Of a DNA stretch of 64,000 nucleotides, positions 43,795 to 51,793 are shown piece after piece; position 1 is the first letter of the stretch, and the number at the start of each line of letters is the position of its first letter. Made by a program: the position numbers and the translations under genes. A model generated the notes under the pieces. It made no database searches, had not been told where the DNA came from, and worked only from the letters and a program-made list of their open reading frames with translations. The stretch comes from Streptomyces sp. RB17 (GTDB taxonomy: Bacteria; Actinomycetota; Actinomycetes; Streptomycetales; Streptomycetaceae): assembly GCF_009604455.1 (NCBI RefSeq), contig NZ_WEGL01000007.1, forward strand, positions 186,001 to 250,000, given 5' to 3'.

Positions 43795-43978
43795 GTTCCA
43801 TGATGTGCCGCATGGCCGGATAGGAACGCCCGGACAGCCCGGACAGCAACGTCCGGAAAGGAACGTCCAGCTCGCCCCGGCCAGTTGCCAGGCGCGCCCC
43901 TCAACCAACGCACACGGTCGCGAAGTTGCACCTACAGGCAGACCACAGAGCGGCGGACCCCACGCCGGCACGCATAAA

Positions 43979-44023
43979 AGCCGGGCTTCGGCACCCGGGG
44001 GGGATGGGTGCCGAAGCCCGGCT
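43979..44023 (-). terminator. Intrinsic terminator of the hrdD transcript
   Basis: AGCCGGGCTTCGGCACCC at 43979-43996 pairs over 18 bp with 44006-44023; on the minus strand the stem is followed by CTTTTAT. It is about 345 bases past the hrdD stop. Confidence 0.88.
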
Positions 44024-44368
44024 GGGAAGGTCCCGGCGCCGGGGGGGGTGTGCGTCGGGACCTGGCCTGTGGGGGCTCGAGTCGTGCGGGTGGGCGCTGG
44101 GGTCGGCCGGTCGGTGCGATGCGGTGCGGGGGGAGTGCGGCCCCGGGTCCTGGCTCCAATGGGGCCCGCATGGGTTGTTCCCGCGGGCCCGGGAGTTGAA
44201 GCGATGGGACCGCGCCATGTTTGCGCCGTCTTCCGCCACCGGCGTACGCCCCCTGGGCACCGTACGCCCACAGGCACCACACGCCGCCCACCGCGGCGCC
44301 CCGGCACCGCGCCTCCGCCTCACCCCACGGGCACCCCTCTCACAGCGGCACCGGCACGCCGTACTCCG
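44024..44368 (-). other. Long region between hrdD stop and its terminator
   Basis: About 345 bases of very G/C-rich sequence with several short inverted repeats (for example CCGCGGGCCCGGG near 44176) and no coding frame with a ribosome site or recognisable domain. If the terminator at 43979 is the first effective one, this is an unusually long 3' untranslated region or contains a small RNA. Confidence 0.45.
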
Positions 44369-45367
44369 TTACGCCGCCGCGTCGAAGCCGGTCTGGCGGG
44401 CCAGCTTCTTCAGTTCGAGCAGAGCGTGCTTCTCGATCTGGCGGATGCGTTCGCGGGTCAGGCCGTGCTCCTTGCCGACCTCGGTCAGGGTGCGCTCGCG
44501 GCCGTCCTCGATGCCGTAGCGCATCTTGATGATGGAGGCCGTGCGCTCGTCGAGGCGGCCGATCAGGTCGTCCAGTTCCTCGCTGCGCAGGAGGGTGAGG
44601 ACGGACTGCTCGGGGCTGACCGCGGAGGTGTCCTCCAGCAGGTCGCCGAACTGGGTCTCGCCCTGGTCGTCCACCGCCATGTTGAGCGAGACCGGGTCGC
44701 GGGCCCAGTCGAGGACATCGATGACGCGCTCCGGCGTCGCACCCAGCTCCACGGCGATCTCCGCGGGCTCCGGGTCGCGGCCGTGCTCACGGTTGAACTC
44801 GCGCTGCACGCGCCGGATGCGGCCCAGCTCCTCCACCAGATGGACGGGGAGCCGGATGGTGCGGGACTGGTCGGCGATGGAGCGGGTGATGGCCTGACGG
44901 ATCCACCAGGTGGCGTACGTCGAGAACTTGAAGCCCTTGCGGTAGTCGAACTTCTCCACCGCGCGCACCAGACCGGCGTTGCCCTCCTGGATCAGGTCGA
45001 GCAGGGGCAGGCCGCTGCGCGGGTAGCGCCGGGCCACCGCCACGACCAGGCGGAGGTTGGACCGGATGAAGACGTCCTTGGCCCGCTCGCCGGCGGCGAC
45101 CAGCGCCTGGAGTTCCTCGCGGGAGGCGTCCGACGTGGACTCCTCCTCACCGTCGAGGACCTGCTGCGCGAAGACACCCGCCTCGATGGTCTGGGACAGC
45201 TCGACCTCCTTTGCGGCGTCGAGCAGCGGCGTACGCGCGATCTCGTCGAGGTACATGCCGACCAGGTCGCGGTCCGCGATCTCGCCGCCATGAGCGCGAA
45301 CACTGCTTGCCCGGTCGACCGTCTCGCCGGTGGCGGACTGACGACGGGCGACGGCACGGGTTGCCAT
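44369..45367 (-). CDS. hrdD: Group 2 sigma factor HrdD
   Basis: 332 residues from ATG at 45367 with GGGAG in front. All sigma-70 regions are present: 1.2 (DLVGMYLDEIARTPLLDAAKEVEL), 2 (RSNLRLVVAVARRYPRSGLP, DLIQEGNAGLVRAVEKFDYRKGFKFSTYATWWIRQAI), 3 (HLVEELGRIRRVQREF) and 4 (RYGIEDGRERTLTEVGKEHGLTRERIRQIE). Near-identity to remembered HrdD (MATRAVARRQSATGET, C-terminus ARQTGFDAAA) supports the name. HrdD is a non-essential HrdB-like sigma factor. A perfect sigma-R promoter lies about 125 bases upstream. Confidence 0.96.
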   Translation of the reverse strand: MATRAVARRQSATGETVDRASSVRAHGGEIADRDLVGMYLDEIARTPLLDAAKEVELSQTIEAGVFAQQVLDGEEESTSDASREELQALVAAGERAKDVFIRSNLRLVVAVARRYPRSGLPLLDLIQEGNAGLVRAVEKFDYRKGFKFSTYATWWIRQAITRSIADQSRTIRLPVHLVEELGRIRRVQREFNREHGRDPEPAEIAVELGATPERVIDVLDWARDPVSLNMAVDDQGETQFGDLLEDTSAVSPEQSVLTLLRSEELDDLIGRLDERTASIIKMRYGIEDGRERTLTEVGKEHGLTRERIRQIEKHALLELKKLARQTGFDAAA

Positions 45368-45491
45368 GCGTGCTCCCTTGCGATGGTGGGCTGGCGGGTG
45401 GTCCTGCTGAACGCTTGGCATCGGGGGAGGTCTCTGGGACTCCTTCCGAGTCCTCTGTGACTCTCTCCGGGTGCCCTGCATCCGTGGGAAA

Positions 45492-45519
45492 CAACGACTG
45501 GAAACCGGACAGAATTCCC
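45492..45519 (-). promoter_or_regulatory. Sigma-R type promoter of hrdD
   Basis: On the minus strand GGGAAT, an 18-base spacer and GTTG match the sigma-R consensus exactly. SigR responds to thiol-oxidative stress, and hrdD is a known SigR target in S. coelicolor, so disulfide stress should induce hrdD here. Confidence 0.85.
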
Positions 45520-45578
45520 AACCCGCCCCTCAATTTTTCTGATCATGCAGTACCCTGTCCGCCACACGGGGAGGCGAT

Positions 45579-46097
45579 ATGCCGACGCAACGTACAGAGG
45601 TGCAGGTCAGGCCGGGAGTCGAGGGAGATCTCGACGCTCTCACGGCGATCTACAACCACTATGTACGCGAGACGGCCATCACGTTCGACACCGCGATCTT
45701 CACTCCGGAAGAGCGCCGCCCTTGGCTGCTCTCCCACCCGGAAGACGGCCCGCACCGGCTGATGGTTGCCACGAACCCGGACTCTCAGGAGATTCTGGGG
45801 TACGCCACATCCAGCCCTTACCGGCCGAAACCCGCGTACGTCACATCGGTGGAGACCTCGGTGTACGTCGCCCCGGACACCGGCCGGCGCGGCATCGGCA
45901 CGCTCCTGTACGAGGCCCTGTTCAAGGCTCTGGCCGACGAGGACGTGCACCGGGCCTACGCCGGGATCGCCCAGCCCAACGAGGCCTCCGAGCGGCTCCA
46001 CGCCCGCTTCGGCTTCCGGTACGTCGGCACGTACCGCGAGGTCGGCCGCAAGTTCGGCCGCTACTGGGACGTGGCCTGGTACGAGAAGGACCTGTAG
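45579..46097 (+). CDS. Phosphinothricin-acetyltransferase-like GNAT
   Basis: 172 residues from ATG at 45579 after GGGGAGGCG. Family pattern: VRPGVEGDLDALTAIYNHYVRETAITFDT near 9-37, the SVETSVYVAPDTGRRGIGTLLYEALFKAL acetyl-CoA region near 90-118, and IAQPNEASERLHARFGFRYVGTYREVGRKFGRYWDVAWYEKDL at the end. PAT-like enzymes acetylate glutamate analogues such as phosphinothricin or methionine sulfoximine. Immediately divergent from hrdD. The last codons are part of a 27-bp tandem repeat that continues past the stop. Confidence 0.9.
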   Translation: MPTQRTEVQVRPGVEGDLDALTAIYNHYVRETAITFDTAIFTPEERRPWLLSHPEDGPHRLMVATNPDSQEILGYATSSPYRPKPAYVTSVETSVYVAPDTGRRGIGTLLYEALFKALADEDVHRAYAGIAQPNEASERLHARFGFRYVGTYREVGRKFGRYWDVAWYEKDL

Positions 46098-46154
46098 GGG
46101 ACCTGTGGCGAAAAGGACCCGTAGCGGACCTGCAGCGAGAAGGACCTGCAGCCC
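46083..46154 (+). repeat. 27-bp tandem repeat across a stop codon
   Basis: GAGAAGGACCTGTAGGGGAC and its variants recur at 46083, 46110 and 46137 (2.7 copies). The first copy carries the real stop TAG, the second carries CCGTAG, and the third CTGCAG. Confidence 0.85.
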
Positions 46155-46170
46155 GCCGAGGGCCGTTGCC

Positions 46171-46983
46171 TCATCCGAACTGCACCGACCGCTTGGCCAT
46201 TCCCATCCAGAAGCCGTCGATCACCGACTTCTGCGCGGCCGGCTCGCCGCCCGCCTCCGCCGCGCCCATGGTGACGAAGAGCGGGGCGAAGTGTTCGGTG
46301 CGCGGGTGGGCGTAACGGCCGGCCGGGGCCTTGTTCAGGAAGTCCAGCAGGGCGTCCCAGTCGCGGGTCTCCAGGGCGCTGCGGCCCCAGTCGTCGAACT
46401 CTGAGGACCAGCTGGGGACGCCGCCGCCCGCGTACCGCAGGGCGGCGAGGTTGTGGGTGAAGAAGCCGGAGCCGACGATCAGCACACCCTCGTCACGCAG
46501 CGGCGCGAGCTTGCGGCCGATGTCCATCAGGCGCACCGGGTCGAGCGTGGGCATGGATATCTGCAGGACGGGGATGTCGGCGGCCGGGAACATCTCCACC
46601 AGGGGGACGTACGCCCCGTGGTCGAGACCGCGGTCGGGGATGTCCTGGACCGGGGTGCCGGGGGCGCGCAGCAGCTTGCGGACGGATGCGGCCAGCTCGG
46701 GGGCGCCGGGGGCGGCGTACCGCACCCGGTAGTAGTGCTCGGGGAAGCCCCAGAAGTCGTAGACGAGCGGGACGGTCTCCACCGCGCCCAGCGCGAGCGG
46801 GGCCTCCTCCCAGTGGGCGGAGACCATGAGGATCGCCTTCGGCCGGGGCAGGCCGGCGGACCAGGCGGCGAGCTGGCCGGGCCAGACGGGGTCGTCGGCG
46901 AGCGGCGGGGCGCCGTGACTGAGGTACAGGGCGGGCATGCGCTCCTGCCCGGCGGCGGGGGTCTCCTGGGCGGTGGCGGACAT
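46171..46983 (-). CDS. DODA/LigB-type class III extradiol dioxygenase
   Basis: 270 residues from ATG at 46983. Motifs for the non-heme metal site: YLSHGAPPLADD near 20, VSAHWEEAP near 54, DRGLDHGAYVPLVEMFP near 117-133, and GSGFFTHNL near 171. The bacterial DODA-type 4,5-DOPA dioxygenases/YgiD act on catechols, giving ring-opened aldehydes. Divergent from a MarR-type regulator with a repeat-rich promoter region between them, suggesting induction by aromatic or quinone-like compounds. Confidence 0.92.
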   Translation of the reverse strand: MSATAQETPAAGQERMPALYLSHGAPPLADDPVWPGQLAAWSAGLPRPKAILMVSAHWEEAPLALGAVETVPLVYDFWGFPEHYYRVRYAAPGAPELAASVRKLLRAPGTPVQDIPDRGLDHGAYVPLVEMFPAADIPVLQISMPTLDPVRLMDIGRKLAPLRDEGVLIVGSGFFTHNLAALRYAGGGVPSWSSEFDDWGRSALETRDWDALLDFLNKAPAGRYAHPRTEHFAPLFVTMGAAEAGGEPAAQKSVIDGFWMGMAKRSVQFG

Positions 46984-47013
46984 GGCGGCGGCTCCAGCAG
47001 TCGATCCAGATGC

Positions 47014-47076
47014 TTTGACTCAAGATGCTTTAACTTTCAAGCTTTATGTCCCTACCGTACGCCCGACTTGTTCAAG
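47014..47076. promoter_or_regulatory. Repeated TTGAA/CTTGAA motifs between DODA and MarR genes
   Basis: TTTGACTCAAG (47014), TTTAACTTTCAAG (47029) and CTTGTTCAAG (47067-47076), followed by TTTCAAG, are related half-sites in a 124-base, AT-enriched divergent promoter. MarR-family proteins bind AT-rich palindromes of this kind, so this is the likely operator region. Confidence 0.6.
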
Positions 47077-47107
47077 TTTCAAGGAGCTGCCTCGTACAGT
47101 GGAGCGC

Positions 47108-47617
47108 ATGAACACGGCATCCGACTCCGCCGCGCAGCCCCGCTGGCTCAGCGACGAGGAACAGCGCGTCTGGCGCGCCTATCTGCACGCCACCACCCTG
47201 CTGGAGGACCACCTCGACCGGCAGCTGCAGCGCGACGCGGGCATGCCGCACATCTACTACGGCCTGCTCGTCGGCCTCGCCGAGGCTCCGCGCCGCCGGT
47301 TGCGGATGACCGAGCTGGCGATGCAGGCGAAGATCACCCGCTCCCGGCTGTCGCACGCGATCGCGCGGCTGGAGAAGAACGGCTGGGTGCGCCGCGAGGA
47401 CTGCCCCTCCGACAAGCGCGGCCAGTTCGCGGTGCTCACCGACGCGGGCGCCGAGGTGCTGGCGCGCACCGCGCCCGGCCATGTGGCGGCCGTACGGCAG
47501 GCGCTGTTCGAGCGGCTCAGCCCCGAACAGCAGAAGGCCCTCGGCGCGATCATGGAGATCGTCGCCGAGGGCCTCCAGCCCGATGAAGTGGGTGCGGACC
47601 TGCCCTGGCTCCGCTAG
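47108..47617 (+). CDS. MarR-family regulator
   Basis: 169 residues from ATG at 47108 with GGAGCG in front. Winged-helix features: DRQLQRDAGMPHIYYGLLVGLAEAPRRRLRMTELAMQAKITRSRLSHAIARLEKNGWVRREDCPSDKRGQFAVLTDAGAEVL (about 38-120), with the DKRG wing. No redox-sensing N-terminal Cys; one Cys in EDCPSD lies in the wing. It probably represses the divergent DODA gene and itself until an aromatic ligand or oxidant binds. Confidence 0.93.
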   Translation: MNTASDSAAQPRWLSDEEQRVWRAYLHATTLLEDHLDRQLQRDAGMPHIYYGLLVGLAEAPRRRLRMTELAMQAKITRSRLSHAIARLEKNGWVRREDCPSDKRGQFAVLTDAGAEVLARTAPGHVAAVRQALFERLSPEQQKALGAIMEIVAEGLQPDEVGADLPWLR

Positions 47618-47633
47618 CTCACCGTACGGCCGC

Positions 47634-49178
47634 TCAGTGGGCCACCACCGGCACCGGCACCTCGTCCTCCGCGCCGTCCCCCGAGGCCACGGCGGTGGCT
47701 TCCGGCTTGCCGGCGTTGACGAAGGTCACCACGATCACCGCGGCCAGCACCAGCATGCCGACGGCGAACCAGATGGCGTTGGTGTAGCCGTGCACCATGC
47801 CCTCCAGCTGGAGCAGCTGGGGCTTGGCGGCGGCGCTGTGGTCCTTGATGTACGACGTCGTCGCGGACGCGGCGATCGTGTTCAGCAGGGCCGTACCGAT
47901 GGCGCCGCCCACCTGCTGCGAGGTGTTGACCATCGCGGAGGCGACACCGGCGTCCCGGGGCTCGACGCCGAGCGTGGCCAGGGACATGGCCGGCATGAAC
48001 GCCGTACCCATGCCGAGACCGAGCAGCAGCATCGCCGGCAGGATCGTCGAGGCGTACGACGAACCGATCTCCAGCTGGGTCATCAGCAGCATGCCGACGG
48101 AGGCCACCAGGAAGCCGGGGCCCATCAGCAGCCGGGCCGGGAGCCGCGTCATCAGACGGGTGCCGATCTGGGTGGAGCCGATCATCATGCCCGCGATCAT
48201 CGGCAGGAAGGCGAAGCCGGTCTTGATCGGCGAGAAGCCCTTCACGACCTGGAGGTAGTAGGTCAGGAAGAGGAAGGTGCCGAACATCGCGATGATCGCG
48301 ATGCCGAGGGAGAGGTAGATACCGCCGCGGTTGCGGTCGGTGACCACGCGCAGTGGCAGCAGCGGGGCCTTGACCCGCGTCTCGGTGACGACGAACGCGA
48401 TCAGCAGCACCGCGGAGGCGACGAACAGGCCGATGGTCGTGGCGTCGCCCCAGCCGTCGGACTCGGCGCGGGTGAAGCCGTACACCAGCGAGACCAGGCC
48501 GAGGGTGGACAGGAGCACGCCGGGGAGGTCGAGCGGGTTGCGGTTGCGGCCGCCCTCCGGCTCGCGGATGACGAAGTACGCGCCGAGCGCGGCGACCACC
48601 GCGAACGGGACGTTGACGAAGAACGTCCAGCGCCAGTTCAGGTACTCGGTGAGCACTCCGCCGAGGATGAAGCCGACGGCACCGCCGCCGCCCGCGATGG
48701 CGCCGTAGATGCCGAACGCCTTGGCGCGCTCCCTGGCGTCCGTGAACATCACGGCGAGCAGCGACAGCGCGGCCGGGGCGAGCAGGGCGCCGAAGACGCC
48801 CTGGAGGGCACGGGCACCGAACATCATCGGGCCGGTGGTGGCGGCGCCGCCCAGCGCGGAGGCGAGGGCGAAGCCGGCCAGGCCGGTGACGAAGGCGCGC
48901 TTGCGGCCCCACTTGTCGGCGATCCGGCCGCCGAAGAGCAGCAGACCGCCGAAGGCGAGGGCGTAGGCCGTGACGACCCACTGCCGGTTGCCGTCGGATA
49001 TGCCGAGGTCGCTCTGGGCGGACGGCAGGGCGATGTTCACGATGGTGGCGTCGAGGACGACCATCAGCTGGGCGAGCGCGATGAAGACGAGCGCTTTCCA
49101 GCGGTTGGCGTCGCCGGCACGTGCGGCGAAGCCGGTCGGCGCGGTGGCGCCGGGAGCCTTACGGGCTGTTTCGGACAT
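47634..49178 (-). CDS. DHA2-type MFS exporter
   Basis: 514 residues from ATG at 49178 (MSETARKAPG); a GTG 12 bases upstream is also open. 14 helices. Motifs: DATIVNIALPSAQSDLG, GGRIADKWGRKRAFVTG (loop 2-3), GFILGGVLTEYLNWRWTFFVNVPF (motif C). An EmrB/QacA-like drug or metabolite antiporter. The TetR gene 180 bases upstream on the same strand is the likely regulator, giving the same repressor-plus-pump arrangement as at 2-5 kb. Confidence 0.92.
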   Translation of the reverse strand: MSETARKAPGATAPTGFAARAGDANRWKALVFIALAQLMVVLDATIVNIALPSAQSDLGISDGNRQWVVTAYALAFGGLLLFGGRIADKWGRKRAFVTGLAGFALASALGGAATTGPMMFGARALQGVFGALLAPAALSLLAVMFTDARERAKAFGIYGAIAGGGGAVGFILGGVLTEYLNWRWTFFVNVPFAVVAALGAYFVIREPEGGRNRNPLDLPGVLLSTLGLVSLVYGFTRAESDGWGDATTIGLFVASAVLLIAFVVTETRVKAPLLPLRVVTDRNRGGIYLSLGIAIIAMFGTFLFLTYYLQVVKGFSPIKTGFAFLPMIAGMMIGSTQIGTRLMTRLPARLLMGPGFLVASVGMLLMTQLEIGSSYASTILPAMLLLGLGMGTAFMPAMSLATLGVEPRDAGVASAMVNTSQQVGGAIGTALLNTIAASATTSYIKDHSAAAKPQLLQLEGMVHGYTNAIWFAVGMLVLAAVIVVTFVNAGKPEATAVASGDGAEDEVPVPVVAH

Positions 49179-49290
49179 GGAGGTACCCACTTCGGGACTT
49201 CGTGACGGAAAACGAGATAGGAGAGGCAGCGAGAGAGACAGGAGGAGAAGCGGCAGGCGAACAGCGCGGCTCGTCGACGGTGACGGCCGG

Positions 49291-49330
49291 AAGGCCAGGC
49301 GTACGGGTGGAAGGTCAGGCGTACGGGTGG
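49291..49330. repeat. 20-bp direct repeat
   Basis: AAGGCCAGGCGTACGGGTGG (49291-49310) and AAGGTCAGGCGTACGGGTGG (49311-49330) differ by one base. They lie between the TetR stop and the MFS start. Confidence 0.9.
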
Positions 49331-49357
49331 ACTGGGATCGGGAGCCGAACTAATCGG

Positions 49358-50005
49358 TCAGCAGTCGCGCAGCTCCTTGATGGTCACGGCCGTGCCCGGC
49401 AGGGCGGAGCGGGCGGGTGCCCGCAGGCCGTCGAGGAACAGCTGAAGGTGGCGGTGGACGAAACGGTCGCCGCGCAGGCAGTCCGTGCCGGCCGGGGGCC
49501 GGCTCAGCTGGGCCACGACGATCATCAGGTCGCCGACGCCGACGTCGGACCGGAGCTGTCCGGCCGCCACGGCCCGCTCCATGACCTCCTCGACGAGCTG
49601 TTCGACGCGCTCGCGGGAGGCCTCCAGGTCGGGGTGGTGCTTGTCGAAGCTGCTGGAGATCATCGGGCACAGCGCGCTGATCCGCTCGTCGGCGGCGGCG
49701 TGCACGAACCGCTCCAGCGCGGCGAAGGCGTCCCCGGTCTCGGCGAGGGCCACCTCCGCCGCCTCGGCCGTACGGTCCATGACGGAACAGACGACCTCGC
49801 GGACGAGGGCCTCGCGGTCGGGGAAGTTGCGGTACACCGTGGCGTTGCCGACGCCGGCCCGGCGGGCGATCTCGTCGAGCGGCACGTCCGGGCCGTGCTC
49901 GACGAACATCTCCCGGGCGGCGGTGACGATCCGCTCCCGGTTGCGCACGGCGTCGGCGCGCGGCCGGGACGCCTTGCGCGGTGCGGGAACGGTCGCCGTC
50001 GGCAC
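49358..50005 (-). CDS. TetR-family regulator of the MFS exporter
   Basis: 215 residues from GTG at 50005, chosen because GAGGAG sits seven bases upstream; longer starts run through the operator-like region. The helix-turn-helix is typical (RIVTAAREMFVEHGPDVPLDEIARRAGVGNATVYRNFPDREALV, near 30-75). The C-terminal domain with VCSVMDRTAEAAEVAL and CPMISSSFDKHHPDLEASRERVEQLVEEVMERAVAAGQLR resembles the SbtR-like group (TetR_C_33). Same-strand neighbour of the DHA2 exporter. Confidence 0.92.
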   Translation of the reverse strand: MPTATVPAPRKASRPRADAVRNRERIVTAAREMFVEHGPDVPLDEIARRAGVGNATVYRNFPDREALVREVVCSVMDRTAEAAEVALAETGDAFAALERFVHAAADERISALCPMISSSFDKHHPDLEASRERVEQLVEEVMERAVAAGQLRSDVGVGDLMIVVAQLSRPPAGTDCLRGDRFVHRHLQLFLDGLRAPARSALPGTAVTIKELRDC

Positions 50006-50123
50006 GGTGTACTCCTCGGTCTGCTTCGGGTCTTCGGGGTCTGCTGGGGCTCTGGTGTCTGCTGGAGCTCTGCTCGGGCGATCCGGGGAAGCCGTCCCCG
50101 TTTCGCTTGGACACATGGTTAAA

Positions 50124-50140
50124 CGGGGAGAGCGTCCCCG
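50124..50140. promoter_or_regulatory. CGGGGA inverted repeat upstream of the TetR gene
   Basis: CGGGGA-GAGCG-TCCCCG with flanking AAA and GTT; a further GTCCCCGTTT lies about 30 bases closer to the gene. Candidate autoregulatory operator about 120 bases upstream of the GTG. Confidence 0.5.
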
Positions 50141-50331
50141 GTTATTTCCCGCCCGCGAAAAGAATGCATGTGACCTGAGACACATTCACATCCCGCCGGG
50201 ATTCACCCCCGTGCGGGCCCGCATTCCCACGATCGGTCTCCTCCAGCGCGCGCCCCGCATCCCACCGACACAGGGTGAGCGCAAGGGTGCAGCCGGAGAC
50301 CTGTGGCTGCCGTGGAACGAAGGGTCCATGC

Positions 50332-51675
50332 ATGCAGCCGCAGCCGCCCCGCCGCATATCCCTGTCCCGCGCAGGAACCCACCGGGCCGGCTTCGCCCGC
50401 GCCGCGCGCCCGCGCGCACGCCGTCGGATACGCCGGCGCCGGACGGCCGCTCTCGCCGCGGTGACCGCACTGACCCTGGCGGTCGGCACCTCGGCCGGGA
50501 CCGGACACCTGACGGCGCCCACCACCGCCGGGCCCATCGGCACGGGCCGCTCCGCCCTCACCCCCTGCGCGGTCCAGGGCGGTGACGGCGTGGAGATGAC
50601 CGAGGGCATACCCACCCCGCACGGCTACGCCCGCTCCACGGGCACGCTCCACGCCCTGACCCTGATGGTCGACTTCTCCGACGCGCCCGGGCAGGGCAGC
50701 GCCATGAACCGCTTCCACGAGTTCTTCCCGCAGACCCAGGAGTGGTTCCGCACCGCGTCGTACGGGCACCTCGACTACCGCCCGGAGACACCGATCACCA
50801 CATGGCTGCGGATGCCCAAGCCCTTCAAGGGGTACGGCATAGAGCGCGGCGCGCCCTTCGACCCCGGCTACCGGCAGCTGGTGCAGGACATCGTGCACGC
50901 GGCCGACCCGAGGGTGGACTTCCGCGCATACGACATCCTCAACGTCCTCATCACCCCCAACGCCGGTCCCTCCGCCCTGGACACGGTCCTGTCCGTGACC
51001 TTCGCCGGCAACGGCGACGCCCCGGTCGCCGACGGCGTCCCCGTCGCCAACGCGTCCTTCGTCTACTCCCGCCAGGACGACGGCTCCGGCTCCTACTCCC
51101 GCACCGGCTACCGGGTGCTGCCGCACGAGAACAGCCACACCTTCGGCCTGCCCGACCTGTACACGCAGGAGGGCGGGGGCGCGGTCGGCCACTGGGACAT
51201 CATGAGCGAGGACTGGGGGGCCTCCAACGACCTGCTCGGCTGGCACAAGTGGAAGCTGGGCTGGCTGGACGGCTCCCAGGTGGGCTGCGCGGCGACCCGG
51301 GGCAGCGTCGATTACGAGCTGACCCCGCTGTACAAGCCGGGCGGCGGAAAGCTCGTCCTCGTCCCCCTCGACGCGCACAGTTCCTACGTCCTGGAGGTGC
51401 GGGAGCAGGGCGGCAACGACGAAGTGGTGTGCCGGCCGGGTGTGCTGATCTACAAGGTGGACGGCACGATCGACACCGGACGCGGACCGGTCACCGTCTA
51501 CGACAGCCACCAGGCCAGCGGTGGCTGCACCCGCAGCCCCAACGTCCAGGCCGAACTCTCCGACGCCCCCTTCTCCCCCGGCGAGACCTTCAAGGACCCC
51601 CGCCATGGCATCACCGTGCAGGTGGTCAGCAGGAACGGGGAGGGGACGTATCGGGTGCGGGTGACGCGGGGGTAG
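50332..51675 (+). CDS. Secreted M6-like metalloprotease
   Basis: 447 residues from ATG at 50332. A long arginine-rich N-terminus ends in a hydrophobic signal stretch (RRTAALAAVTALTLAVGTSAG near 40-60). The catalytic zinc motif is HENSHTFGLPDLYT with His265, matching the HExxH of M6/immune-inhibitor-A-like peptidases, followed by GHWDIMSEDWGASNDLLGWHKWKLGWLD, the expected Met-turn and third-ligand region. The last 130 residues form beta-rich domains. Released protein degradation is the likely role. Confidence 0.88.
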   Translation: MQPQPPRRISLSRAGTHRAGFARAARPRARRRIRRRRTAALAAVTALTLAVGTSAGTGHLTAPTTAGPIGTGRSALTPCAVQGGDGVEMTEGIPTPHGYARSTGTLHALTLMVDFSDAPGQGSAMNRFHEFFPQTQEWFRTASYGHLDYRPETPITTWLRMPKPFKGYGIERGAPFDPGYRQLVQDIVHAADPRVDFRAYDILNVLITPNAGPSALDTVLSVTFAGNGDAPVADGVPVANASFVYSRQDDGSGSYSRTGYRVLPHENSHTFGLPDLYTQEGGGAVGHWDIMSEDWGASNDLLGWHKWKLGWLDGSQVGCAATRGSVDYELTPLYKPGGGKLVLVPLDAHSSYVLEVREQGGNDEVVCRPGVLIYKVDGTIDTGRGPVTVYDSHQASGGCTRSPNVQAELSDAPFSPGETFKDPRHGITVQVVSRNGEGTYRVRVTRG

Positions 51676-51793
51676 GGGGCTCGTGCACATCACCGGGGCA
51701 CGCGGCCGGTGACGTCACAGCGCCTCGTGCACGTCACGGCACACCGGGTGGCGGTTTACCGTAGGCGTGCCCGTATGCCGTACCGGAGAGCCG

